Positions 50,119-59,089 are shown, numbered from the stretch's first letter. The stretch: 64,000 nucleotides of DNA from Pelagibacteraceae bacterium AG-426-M19 (GCA_003210025.1 QCNW01000002.1:107295-171294), one strand, 5' to 3'. Numbers and translations: made by a program. Notes: a model not told the origin generated them from the sequence alone.

Positions 50119-51609
50119 ATGAAATTATTTTTTCTACTTGGAAATCAGCTTTTCTCAGAGAAATATCTAGAAAAGTACAGAAAAGACCACTTTTTCTTTA
50201 TGGCTGAAGATTATCAGCTTTGTACGTACGAAAAGCATCATAAACAAAAGATATTATTGTTCTTATCTTGCATGCGATCTCACGCAGATAGACTAAAAAA
50301 AAATAAATTTAAATTAGAATATTCTTCGATTGAGGATAAATCTTTCAAGCTTGATTATACAGAAAAATTAAAAAAAATAATTAAAGCAAAAAAAATTAAA
50401 GAAATTTCAAGTTTCGAAATTGAGGATAAATTTTTTGAAAATAAAATTACTAATTTCCTAAAAAAAGAAAAAATTAAATGGAATATTATTCAAACACCAA
50501 TGTTTTTAAATTCTAGAGAAAAATTTAAAAACTATTTATCGAAATCAAAAAAACCTTTTATGGCAGTCTTTTACAAAGAGACTAGAAGAGACTTGAATAT
50601 ACTCATGAAAAAAGATGGTAATCCAGAAGGAGGCAAATGGAGTTTTGACGAAGAAAATCGAAATAAACTTCCAAAAAATATATCTATACCCAAATTTCCT
50701 AAAATTACTGAGACTGTTCATACGAAAAAACTAAAAATTTTAATTGATAAAAATTTTAAAAGTCACCCAGGTAATACGAAAGACTTTTGGTTTGCTACGG
50801 AATATGATGATGTAATTAAATTATTAAATTTTTTTATTAAAGAGAAATCAAATTTATTTGGGGATTATGAAGATGCAGTTGATCAGAAAGACAATATATT
50901 ATTTCATAGTGCTTTAAGTCCTTACATCAATTTAGGTCTTATCACTCCAGAATTTATAATTAAAAAAGTTTTAGATTTTCACAACAAAAATAAAATAAGA
51001 TTAAATTCCTTAGAGGGTTATATTCGTCAAGTAATCGGGTGGAGAGAATTTATGAGGGGAATATATCAAAGCTATTCAAAAGAAATGGAAACTAGAAATT
51101 TTTTTAAACAAAATAGAAAAATGAAAAACTCATGGTACGAAGGAACAACAGGATTACCACCTCTAGATTATGCTATTAAAAATGCAGTGAATTATGGTTG
51201 GTCACATCATATTGAAAGATTAATGATTTTATCAAACATAATGAATTTATGTGAAGTTAATCCAACGTATGTTTACAAATGGTTTATGGAAATGTTTGTA
51301 GACTCCTCTGACTGGGTAATGGTCCCTAATGTTTATGGAATGGGGCTTTTCAGTGATGGAGGAATATTTGCAACAAAACCATATATTTGTGGCTCTGCTT
51401 ATTTCATGAAAATGATGGATTTTAAAAAAGGAGAATGGTGCAATATCATGGATGGCCTTTACTGGAGATTCATAAATAGAAATAGAGCCTTCTTCTTAAA
51501 AAATCCTAGACTATCTATGATGGTTAGAATTTTCGATAAAATGAAACCTGATAGAAAAAAATTAATTTTAGCTGAGGCAGAAAAATTTATTAAACAAAAT
51601 ACTGCATAG
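50119..51609 (+). CDS. Cryptochrome/photolyase-related protein (DPRP family)
   Basis: MAEDYQLCTYEKHHKQKILLFLSCMRSHAD, EGYIRQVIGWREFMRGIYQ, AVNYGWSHHIERLMILSNIMNLCEVNPTYVYKWFMEMFVDSSDWVMVPNVYGMGLFSDGG. Confidence 0.93.
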   Translation: MKLFFLLGNQLFSEKYLEKYRKDHFFFMAEDYQLCTYEKHHKQKILLFLSCMRSHADRLKKNKFKLEYSSIEDKSFKLDYTEKLKKIIKAKKIKEISSFEIEDKFFENKITNFLKKEKIKWNIIQTPMFLNSREKFKNYLSKSKKPFMAVFYKETRRDLNILMKKDGNPEGGKWSFDEENRNKLPKNISIPKFPKITETVHTKKLKILIDKNFKSHPGNTKDFWFATEYDDVIKLLNFFIKEKSNLFGDYEDAVDQKDNILFHSALSPYINLGLITPEFIIKKVLDFHNKNKIRLNSLEGYIRQVIGWREFMRGIYQSYSKEMETRNFFKQNRKMKNSWYEGTTGLPPLDYAIKNAVNYGWSHHIERLMILSNIMNLCEVNPTYVYKWFMEMFVDSSDWVMVPNVYGMGLFSDGGIFATKPYICGSAYFMKMMDFKKGEWCNIMDGLYWRFINRNRAFFLKNPRLSMMVRIFDKMKPDRKKLILAEAEKFIKQNTA

Positions 51610-51737
51610 TGAGAAAAGAAAATTTACCCACAAAAATTTGCCCTGTATGTAAGAGACCTTTTACTTGGAGAAAAAAATGGAAATTAAACTGGGATAAAGT
51701 GAAATATTGTTCTAAGAAATGTTCAAAAAATAACTAA
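51609..51737 (+). CDS. DUF2256 small Cys-rich protein, 42 aa, unannotated in the track
   Basis: GTG51609: MRKENLPTKICPVCKRPFTWRKKWKLNWDKVKYCSKKCSKNN*; CPVC...YCSKKC zinc-ribbon-like; typical neighbour of cryptochrome/photolyase genes. Confidence 0.85.
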   Translation: MRKENLPTKICPVCKRPFTWRKKWKLNWDKVKYCSKKCSKNN

Positions 51738-51968
51738 TTAGCAACAAGAGCAGCTTTTCTTTTTCTCTGGTTTTTTTGCTTCAATCACTTCTTCTTTAGG
51801 GGCTGATTGTTCAAGAATTTTTGCTGCTTCAGCTTCTTTCTCTTTTAATATTTTATTTTCAATGTACGCGTAAAGAGAGTTGAAGCCCAATTTTGAAGCT
51901 TTCTTTTCTTCGTAATTCCTTCTGCCTTTAAGATTTTCAATAATTTCAAGAACTTGCGGATTGTTCAT
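51738..51968 (-). CDS. Small hypothetical protein with C-terminal CSCC
   Basis: 76 aa: N-terminal helical domain, EA/KPEKKK linker and terminal SCSCC. Confidence 0.6.
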   Translation of the reverse strand: MNNPQVLEIIENLKGRRNYEEKKASKLGFNSLYAYIENKILKEKEAEAAKILEQSAPKEEVIEAKKPEKKKSCSCC

Positions 51969-52009
51969 ATCATGTTTATCTCACAATTTTGATAATTTAC
52001 AATAGTTCT

Positions 52010-53152
52010 TTAAAAAAATTCTTTAATTATAGTTGGTATGTACTTTTTGAAATTAAAAAAACCTTTATTGCAATATTTCCAAGAACCTCGGTCTAAATTA
52101 CGATAAAGAAATTTTATATTATTAATTCCTTGAGAAGTTAAAAAATCTAAGTTTTCTCCAACACAAGGATATAAAAAATAACTATTCTCAATTGTTTTAA
52201 GATTAATAATATCAATAATTTCACAATCCAAAGATTTTTCATCCAACCTTCTTTTTTGATCCTGAATTAAATTAGTCTTAAATTTCAATGTTTTTTCACT
52301 AAGTTTAATATTTCTACTGTCGTTATTATTATTAACTAAATAAATCTTTTTAAATTTATTGTCTTTGAAATCAGTCAACTCAAAAGAAAGATTATTATCA
52401 AAAATAATTAAATTTTGCTCATCCAAACTTACTGGATTACTAAAATCTTTTAAGACAGCCTTGTATATTTTCTCGCTAACTTTAGGTGGTGCATTTTCAT
52501 TTAAATTAATGTTATTAAATCTGTTATTAGTAAATTTTTTTATATTCCATTCAGTTGCCAAATAATGCTTACCTTGTGTTTGTATCCCAGCAACCCATCT
52601 CCATCCCAATGTATTAGATGCTGCATCTCCATCATAGAGATGCTTCATAAAAAATTCAGCTCCTAATTGCCAAGGTAAATTTAAAGTAAAAATCCAGATA
52701 CTGGCAAACCACATTCTTGTATGATTATGAAGGTAATTAAATTCTTTTAATTCTTTAACCCATTCATTAAAACATTCTATATTTGTATTCCCATCAATAG
52801 CATTTAAATAATCTTTATTATCTTCGTATTTTTCTCTTATAATTTTTAGTTCTATTAGGTAATCTGTCCATACATTAGGTCTTAATTCTAACCATCCTTT
52901 CCAATAAGTACGCCACAAAACCTCCTGAATAAATTTTTCATTTTTAGAAAATGAAAATTTCTTTAAGGCTTTATCTATAACTTCTAACTCATTTAATATT
53001 CCATGAGATATATATGGAGAAATACAAGATATATTTGATCTTTTATCTGGACCAAAATCAAAATTTCTCAATCTTGAATATTCAGAAAGATTATTTTCAA
53101 CAAAATTATCTAGTTTATTAATGGCTTGCGCCCGACTTGGTTCAAAATTCAT
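52010..53152 (-). CDS. Photolyase-like FAD-binding protein, FAD domain at the N-terminus
   Basis: ISPYISHGILNELEVI, KFIQEVLWRTYWKGWLE, YLHNHTRMWFASIWIFTLNLPWQLGAEFFMKHLYDGDAASNTLGWRWVAGIQTQGKHYLA. Confidence 0.88.
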   Translation of the reverse strand: MNFEPSRAQAINKLDNFVENNLSEYSRLRNFDFGPDKRSNISCISPYISHGILNELEVIDKALKKFSFSKNEKFIQEVLWRTYWKGWLELRPNVWTDYLIELKIIREKYEDNKDYLNAIDGNTNIECFNEWVKELKEFNYLHNHTRMWFASIWIFTLNLPWQLGAEFFMKHLYDGDAASNTLGWRWVAGIQTQGKHYLATEWNIKKFTNNRFNNINLNENAPPKVSEKIYKAVLKDFSNPVSLDEQNLIIFDNNLSFELTDFKDNKFKKIYLVNNNNDSRNIKLSEKTLKFKTNLIQDQKRRLDEKSLDCEIIDIINLKTIENSYFLYPCVGENLDFLTSQGINNIKFLYRNLDRGSWKYCNKGFFNFKKYIPTIIKEFF

Positions 53153-53158
53153 GTTATT

Positions 53159-54343
53159 TTATTTTAATTTTTTCTTGTGAAAATTAATAAATCTTTCAAC
53201 ATTTGATTTATTAAAAGTTTTATTTTCCTCAAATGAAACTTTTTTCATAGAATAAGCTGAACTTTTAGTTATTCTTGAATGAATAATAACATTCCCTTTA
53301 TATAACCTCAATTCAACTGATCCATTAACTTTACTTCTCTTAAGATCTACAATTCTTTGTAATTTAAATCTCTCTTTAGAAAACCAATATCCATTGTAAA
53401 TTAGTTCCGCATATCTAGGCATAATTTTTTCTTTTTTATGCATTGTATCTTTATCAAGTGTAACAGACTCTATAGCCCTATGAGCGTGCATTAATAAAGT
53501 TCCGCCTGGTGTTTCATATACACCTCTTGATTTTATACCGATAAATCTATTTTCTACTAGATCAACTCTTCCAACAGCATTTTTTCCAGCAATGTCGTTT
53601 AATTTTCCAAGCAATTTAGACGGAGATAATTTTTTCCCATTCACTGCAATTGGATCTCCACTTTTAAAGTCTATTTTTACAATTGAAGATTTATTAGGTG
53701 CTTTTTCTGGAGATAACGTTCTTTGAAAGATAAAGTCAGGTGCAGAGTTTTTTGGATTTTCTAACACCTTTCCTTCTGTTGATGTATGAAAAATATTATC
53801 GTCTACCGAAAAAGGTGGCGCTCCTTTCTTGTCTTTAGGTATTTCAATTTTATTTTTTTTTGCATAATTAATTAGATCTGATCTAGATTTCAGTTTCCAA
53901 ATTCTCCAAGGCGCAATAACTTTTATTTTAGGACCAAAATAATGATAACCTAACTCAAATCTTACTTGATCATTTCCTTTTCCTGTTGATCCATGAGACA
54001 CAGCATAGGCATTAAATTTTTTAGCAATTCTAATTTGATCTTTGGCTATTAAAGGTCTGGCAATTGAGGTTCCAAGCAAATAAACACCTTCATATATTGC
54101 ATGGCCCCTAATCATTGGATAAACATAATCTTTTACAAAAATATCTTTTAGATCTTGAATAATAATATTTTTTACGCCAAGTTTTTTTGCGTTTCTGAAA
54201 ATTTTATTTCTATCTATTTCTTGACCAATGTCTGCAGTATAACAAATTACTTCTGCATCATAATTTTCCTGTAACCATTTTAATATGATTGATGTGTCCA
54301 AACCTCCAGAATAGGCAAGAACTATCTTTTTCTTTGATTTCAT
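53159..54343 (-). CDS. argG: Argininosuccinate synthase
   Basis: IVLAYSGGLDTSIILKWLQENYDAEVICYTADIGQ, HGSTGKGNDQVRFELGYHYFGP, RVDLVENRFIGIKSRGVYETPGGTLL. Confidence 0.98.
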   Translation of the reverse strand: MKSKKKIVLAYSGGLDTSIILKWLQENYDAEVICYTADIGQEIDRNKIFRNAKKLGVKNIIIQDLKDIFVKDYVYPMIRGHAIYEGVYLLGTSIARPLIAKDQIRIAKKFNAYAVSHGSTGKGNDQVRFELGYHYFGPKIKVIAPWRIWKLKSRSDLINYAKKNKIEIPKDKKGAPPFSVDDNIFHTSTEGKVLENPKNSAPDFIFQRTLSPEKAPNKSSIVKIDFKSGDPIAVNGKKLSPSKLLGKLNDIAGKNAVGRVDLVENRFIGIKSRGVYETPGGTLLMHAHRAIESVTLDKDTMHKKEKIMPRYAELIYNGYWFSKERFKLQRIVDLKRSKVNGSVELRLYKGNVIIHSRITKSSAYSMKKVSFEENKTFNKSNVERFINFHKKKLK

Positions 54344-54346
54344 TAT

Positions 54347-54848
54347 TTAACTGCAGCTTTTTTTAGCCGCGTTATATGCTTTAGTGAAGCCCATCAAAGA
54401 ATAATGATCAATTGTTTGAGATCCAGATTTATTATATCCAGTAACCATTAATCTTGAGGCCTTTTTCATTCTGCTAACAACTTTTTTTTCAATTTTATTA
54501 CTTGAAATCCATGCAAAATTATCTTGAGCTATATCAAATTTATATTTTGATTTACCAGAGCTAGCTGTAATTGAATTTTGGCTGTTGTATTCATAGCCTG
54601 AGGTTGTGCTTACTTCGTCTTTAATTTTTTCAGATGGTCTAAAAGTTACAAATAATCTTGCATCTCTATCATTTTTTTTTAGGAGATTGAAGAACAGGTT
54701 TAGATTGAGCAAAACATACTTTACTATCCCCATTAGTAACAACAATTGCATCCCAGTCTTTAAATGTTCCTATTTTATTTAATTCTTCTGAATAAGAATT
54801 TGATCCAAATAAGAGAATAAAAAAAATTATTTTAAAAATTATGGACAT
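54347..54848 (-). pseudogene. Invasion-associated locus B (IalB) family protein, frameshifted at an A9 tract
   Basis: 5' part from ATG 54848: MSIIFKIIFFILLFGSNSYSEELNKIGTFKDWDAIVVTNGDSKVCFAQSKPVLQSPKKK*; 3' part KKNDRDARLFVTFRPSEKIKDEVSTTSGYEYN...AWISS...MKKASRLMVTGYNKSGSQTIDHYSLMGFTKAYNAAKKSCS in another frame; joined by removing one A. Confidence 0.8.
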
Positions 54849-55873
54849 GGATTTGGATATTTTTTTTGAATTTCATTAATTTCATTAATTATTTCTTTAT
54901 CAAGATTCACTTTTACACTTTCTATATTTGTTTTCAACTGCTCCATTGTTGTTGCACCAATAATAACGCTAGACATAAAATCCTGTATCTCACAAAATTT
55001 TATACACATTTGACTCATATCAATGTTGTATTTTTCACTAATATTAAAATACTCATCAACAGCTTCGTTAGTATTTGGTTTTCGATATCTTGTCCAAAAA
55101 TCCCAATCTCTTTCCATCCGAGATCCTTTTGGAAATTGCTTATTTCTATATTTACCACTTAAAAAACCACTGGCTAAAGGAGAATAAGATAAACAGCCAA
55201 TATTTTCTCTTATAGATACCTCAGCTAATCCAACTTCATATGACCTATTTAATAAACTATAGGGATTTTGTATGGACATCATTCTTGGCAAACCCTTTTC
55301 CTTTGAGAGTTTAAGATAATTCATAACACCCCAAGGAGTTTCATTAGATAAACCTACATGTCTAATTTTACCTTGCTCAATATACTTTTGTAATTCAACC
55401 AACACGTCTTCGAATTTATTCCATTCATTTTCTTTATGCACATATCCAAGTCTTCCAAAATTGTTTACATTTCTTTCTGGCCAATGAAGCTGATATAAAT
55501 CTATATAATCTGTTTTAAGTCTTTTAAGACTGTTATGAAGTGCATTTTCGAGATTCTTCCCTACAAAACTATTTTCACCATTTCTAATATAATCTCTAGC
55601 AGGACCACAAACTTTAGTTGCAAGTATCACATCTTTTCTTTTTTTTGTTTTTTCAAACCAATTTCCAATGATCGTCTCTGTATGACCAAAAGTTTCAGCT
55701 TTAGGGGGTACCGCATAAAGTTCTGCTGTATCCCAAAAATTAACCCCATTTTCTAGTGAGAAATCCATTTGTTCGAAGGCCTCTTCTTGGCTATTTTGTT
55801 CACCCCAAGTCATGGTGCCGAGGCAAATTGTGCTAATATCTATATCTGTTGTTCCTAATTTTTTATAATTCAT
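54839..55873 (-). CDS. Aldo/keto reductase (Tas-like)
   Basis: YKKLGTTDIDISTICLGTMTWGEQNSQEEAFEQMDFSLENGVNFWDTAELYAVPP; TDYIDLYQLHWPERN; VGLSNETPWGVMNYL. Confidence 0.96.
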   Translation of the reverse strand: MNYKKLGTTDIDISTICLGTMTWGEQNSQEEAFEQMDFSLENGVNFWDTAELYAVPPKAETFGHTETIIGNWFEKTKKRKDVILATKVCGPARDYIRNGENSFVGKNLENALHNSLKRLKTDYIDLYQLHWPERNVNNFGRLGYVHKENEWNKFEDVLVELQKYIEQGKIRHVGLSNETPWGVMNYLKLSKEKGLPRMMSIQNPYSLLNRSYEVGLAEVSIRENIGCLSYSPLASGFLSGKYRNKQFPKGSRMERDWDFWTRYRKPNTNEAVDEYFNISEKYNIDMSQMCIKFCEIQDFMSSVIIGATTMEQLKTNIESVKVNLDKEIINEINEIQKKYPNPCP

Positions 55874-55945
55874 TAAATATTAAGTATTTGTTACCTATAT
55901 TTTGACTGCTTGAAAAATTTAAAATTTATTACTATATATTTAATT

Positions 55946-56704
55946 ATGGAATTCAATAGAGACAATATTTTAAATAGATCAACGACAGCAAAAAAAGCTG
56001 TTGTGATGGATGAAGGCCTTAGAGCCTACATGCTTAAAGTTTACAACTACATGGCAACTGGAGTTTTGTTAACGGGAATCATTGCATTGCTATCTTTTAA
56101 AATGTCAGTAGTTACAGATGCAAGCGGATCAATAGTTGCTTTAACTGAGTTCGGAAATGCAATTTATCTATCAGGATTGAAATGGGTGGTTATGTTAGCT
56201 CCTCTCGGAATTGTTTTTTATATGAGTTTTGGGATAAATAAAATGAGTTCTTCAAAAGCTCAAACTACTTTTTGGATTTTTGCAGCCTTGATGGGTTTGT
56301 CACTATCATCAATTTTATTAGTTTACACAGGTCTTAGTGTGACGAGAGTATTTTTCATATCTTCAGCAACATTTGGAGCTATGAGTATATATGGTTACAC
56401 AACTAAAAGAGACCTCACAAAATTTGGATCATTCTTAATGATGGGTTTGATCGGTATTATAATTGCATCTTTAGTAAATATTTTCTTAAAATCTTCAATG
56501 ATGTACTTTGCTATTTCAATCATTGGAGTTCTTATATTTGTTGGATTAACTGCATACGACACACAAAAAATTAAGAATATGTACGCAGCATCAGATTCAG
56601 GTGAAGTAATTGGCAAGAAAGCTGTTATGGGAGCTTTAACATTATACTTAGATTTTATAAATTTATTTATAATGCTTTTAAGATTGTTCGGTCAAAGAAG
56701 ATAA
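55946..56704 (+). CDS. Bax inhibitor-1/YccA family membrane protein
   Basis: Start re-called at MEFNRDNILNRSTTAKKAVVMDEGLRAYMLKVYNYMATGVLLTGI; FVGLTAYDTQKIKNMY; GALTLYLDFINLFIMLLRLFGQRR. Confidence 0.95.
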   Translation: MEFNRDNILNRSTTAKKAVVMDEGLRAYMLKVYNYMATGVLLTGIIALLSFKMSVVTDASGSIVALTEFGNAIYLSGLKWVVMLAPLGIVFYMSFGINKMSSSKAQTTFWIFAALMGLSLSSILLVYTGLSVTRVFFISSATFGAMSIYGYTTKRDLTKFGSFLMMGLIGIIIASLVNIFLKSSMMYFAISIIGVLIFVGLTAYDTQKIKNMYAASDSGEVIGKKAVMGALTLYLDFINLFIMLLRLFGQRR

Positions 56705-56711
56705 TCAAAAA

Positions 56712-57047
56712 CTATAGTTTTTTCCAATTTGTTTTTTTTAGAAGTATTTCTAAATCATAAGCATTATTTAAAATTTTACCATTTCTATCAGTTATTAAAT
56801 ATTTCAAATTCTTATTAGAAGGTTTAAAATTTTTACAAATGTTGTAGATAGCTTTTTCTGCTGCATTTTTAAAAATACTAAAACTTACTCTTTTACTTGA
56901 TATTGAGAGGCCATAGTCTTTCCAAGATCCTTCAGATACCATTTTAGCATATAGGTCTAATATAATTTTTAGTTCTTTTTTTTCAAAAAAATACCTTTGG
57001 TTTTGTTCTTTGTTTGAATTATTTATTACTAATTTTAAATTACTCAT
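56712..57047 (-). CDS. DUF2794 family protein
   Basis: FFEKKELKIILDLYAKMVSEGSWKDYGLSISSKRVSFSIFKNAAEKAIYNICK. Confidence 0.85.
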   Translation of the reverse strand: MSNLKLVINNSNKEQNQRYFFEKKELKIILDLYAKMVSEGSWKDYGLSISSKRVSFSIFKNAAEKAIYNICKNFKPSNKNLKYLITDRNGKILNNAYDLEILLKKTNWKKL

Positions 57048-57591
57048 TTAATTTGTGTTTATTAATCAACCCAACTTGTGATGCTGTAAAGATGAATGTA
57101 ATTGGTAGCATTCCCCAAACTTTAAAGTTAACCCAAAATTCCTCTGTTTGAGTTCTCCAAACAATTTCATTTAATATAGCTAAAAAAATAAAAAAATAAG
57201 TCCATCTGTTATTCAAAATTTTCCAACCTTCATCAGACATTGGCAGTGTTTTTCCAAGTATTAATTTTAAAACTGGTTCATTGGTGAAGTATTTTCCAAA
57301 GAATAAAGCTAAGGCAAATAAAATATTTATAATAGTGGGTTTCATATAAATAAAAATTGGATTATCAAAATAAATTGTTAAACCTCCAAATAGAGTAATT
57401 AAAATTCCTCCTAACAAAGGAACCATCGGAACTTTTTTTTCCAGTATCCAAACCAATAGAACAGAAATTATTGTTGCGACAATTAGAGGTGGTATTGCAA
57501 CTTTTAAATTTTTATCACTGTTATAATAAAAGAAGAAAAAAATAGCTAAAGGCCCAACGTCTGTAATGAATTTTAGAAGTGATTTATTCAC
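57040..57591 (-). CDS. yciB: Intracellular septation protein A / YciB (IspZ)
   Basis: LLKFITDVGPLAIFFFFYYNSDKNLKVAIPPLIVATIISVLLVWILEKKVPMVPLLGGILITLFGGLTIYFDNPIFIYMKPTIIN. Confidence 0.95.
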   Translation of the reverse strand: MNKSLLKFITDVGPLAIFFFFYYNSDKNLKVAIPPLIVATIISVLLVWILEKKVPMVPLLGGILITLFGGLTIYFDNPIFIYMKPTIINILFALALFFGKYFTNEPVLKLILGKTLPMSDEGWKILNNRWTYFFIFLAILNEIVWRTQTEEFWVNFKVWGMLPITFIFTASQVGLINKHKLNE

Positions 57592-57669
57592 TGCTACATA
57601 TTAACAGATTAATAAAACATTTATATTTTTTTTATTGATTTTTTTCATCAAATATCCATATTTAATATT

Positions 57670-57990
57670 GTGAGTACTCAAAAAGCTAAATTTTCAATTG
57701 GAGACGTTGTAAAACATAGACACTTCGATTTTAGAGGTGTGATTTACGATGTTGACTTTGAATTTAATAACTCAGAGGAGTGGTATCAATCGATTCCAAA
57801 AAACGTGAGACCTAGAAAGGATCAGCCATTTTATCATTTACTAGCAGAGAATGACGAAATTACTTACGAGGCTTATGTGTCTGAGCAAAATCTATTATTT
57901 GATGACTCTGAAGAGCCTATAAAACACCCTCTAATTAACGAAATTTTTTCAGGTAAGCGTGGATCAAGCTACTTCAAGCCTTCAAATTAA
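57670..57990 (+). CDS. hspQ: HspQ / YccV hemimethylated-DNA-binding family protein
   Basis: AKFSIGDVVKHRHFDFRGVIYDVDFEFNNSEEWYQSIPKNVRPRKDQPFYHLLAENDEITYEAYVSEQNLL; GTG start. Confidence 0.94.
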   Translation: MSTQKAKFSIGDVVKHRHFDFRGVIYDVDFEFNNSEEWYQSIPKNVRPRKDQPFYHLLAENDEITYEAYVSEQNLLFDDSEEPIKHPLINEIFSGKRGSSYFKPSN

Positions 57991-58058
57991 CTAATAGCCA
58001 ATATTTAAACACAATTGTCCCAAATCTCTGTCATATCTGTTTGTTATAAAATATTTAA

Positions 58059-58112
58059 TTCTGATCAAGAGTACTGTTTTTCCTCTATCTCCCTCTGTAT
58101 TCTTGGTCAGAA
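58059..58112 (+). ncRNA. Candidate structured RNA / 5'UTR hairpin upstream of ccmC
   Basis: TTCTGATCAAGAGTAC-(22 nt)-GTATTCTTGGTCAGAA; 16 contiguous pairs, two of them G-U wobbles valid only for a +-strand transcript; pyrimidine-rich loop. Confidence 0.45.
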
Positions 58113-58157
58113 AATTTTGAACAATTTTAATCTAAAATTTATGTGTTATAAAAAATT

Positions 58158-58865
58158 ATGATTAATTATTTCAATCCGAATAATACTTTAAAGATAATTA
58201 ATAGAATACAAAAGTTTGTATTTGCTCTATTTATAATTGTATTGTTACTTGGATTAGTTGAAGCTTTAGTTCTTTCTCCTGAGGATTATAAGCAGAGTGA
58301 CTCAGTTAGGATTATGTATGTCCATGTTCCATCAGCTTGGATATCACTCGGAATATTTTCATTTATTTCCATTCTTTCTTTTGGAGTTTTTGTTTTTAAA
58401 AATAAAAATTTCTCTTTAATAACAAAAAGTTTAGCACCTTCTGGTTTTGTTTTTAGCATAATAGCTTTAGTTACAGGATCAATTTGGGGAAAACCAACCT
58501 GGGGAACTTGGTGGGCTTGGGATGCAAGAATAACTTCAATGCTTTTACTTTCAATTTTTTATTTATTGTTCATTACTTCTTGGAAGATTACGACAGACAC
58601 TGGTAAAGCAGAAAAAATTAGCTCAATAATAGCAATTATTGGTCTTATAAATATTCCAGTTATAAAATTTTCAGTAGAATGGTGGAATACTTTACACCAA
58701 CCTGCGTCAGTAAAAATTTTGGAAGAAACAACAATTCATTCTTCAATGTTGACACCATTAGCTATAATGACTGCGGCATTTGCTCTATTTTCACTTTTGA
58801 TATTTTTAATGAAATATAATACAGAACTGTTAAAGATTAAAAATAAAGGCCTTAATAGATTATGA
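58158..58865 (+). CDS. ccmC: Heme exporter protein CcmC
   Basis: VRIMYVHVPSAWISLGIF, GSIWGKPTWGTWWAWDARITSMLLL, VEWWNTLHQPASV. Confidence 0.97.
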   Translation: MINYFNPNNTLKIINRIQKFVFALFIIVLLLGLVEALVLSPEDYKQSDSVRIMYVHVPSAWISLGIFSFISILSFGVFVFKNKNFSLITKSLAPSGFVFSIIALVTGSIWGKPTWGTWWAWDARITSMLLLSIFYLLFITSWKITTDTGKAEKISSIIAIIGLINIPVIKFSVEWWNTLHQPASVKILEETTIHSSMLTPLAIMTAAFALFSLLIFLMKYNTELLKIKNKGLNRL

Positions 58866-59089
58866 TTAGTGAACTACTAAATATGAATGGATACGGTGTA
58901 TACGTTTGGTCATCATTTATATTTACTCTATTTTCTTTTAGCTTCTTGTACGCGGTAGTAAAATTAAACTTAATTAAAGAGAAAAAGAAATTTGAGGAAA
59001 ATTATAAATCACTAGATGAAAAGAAACTTGCATCAGTAGCTAAGCAAAAAAACGTACAGAGAGATATTAGCAAACACTTCCACATCTAA
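58862..59089 (+). CDS. ccmD: Heme exporter protein CcmD
   Basis: LNMNGYGVYVWSSFIFTLFSFSFLYAVVKLNLIKEKKKF; between ccmC and ccmE. Confidence 0.85.
   Translation: MISELLNMNGYGVYVWSSFIFTLFSFSFLYAVVKLNLIKEKKKFEENYKSLDEKKLASVAKQKNVQRDISKHFHI

Noticed and set aside
54866-55162. Plus-strand 98-aa ORF rich in F/I/H/C
   Set aside because: Antisense to the aldo/keto reductase; composition typical of antisense AT-rich DNA
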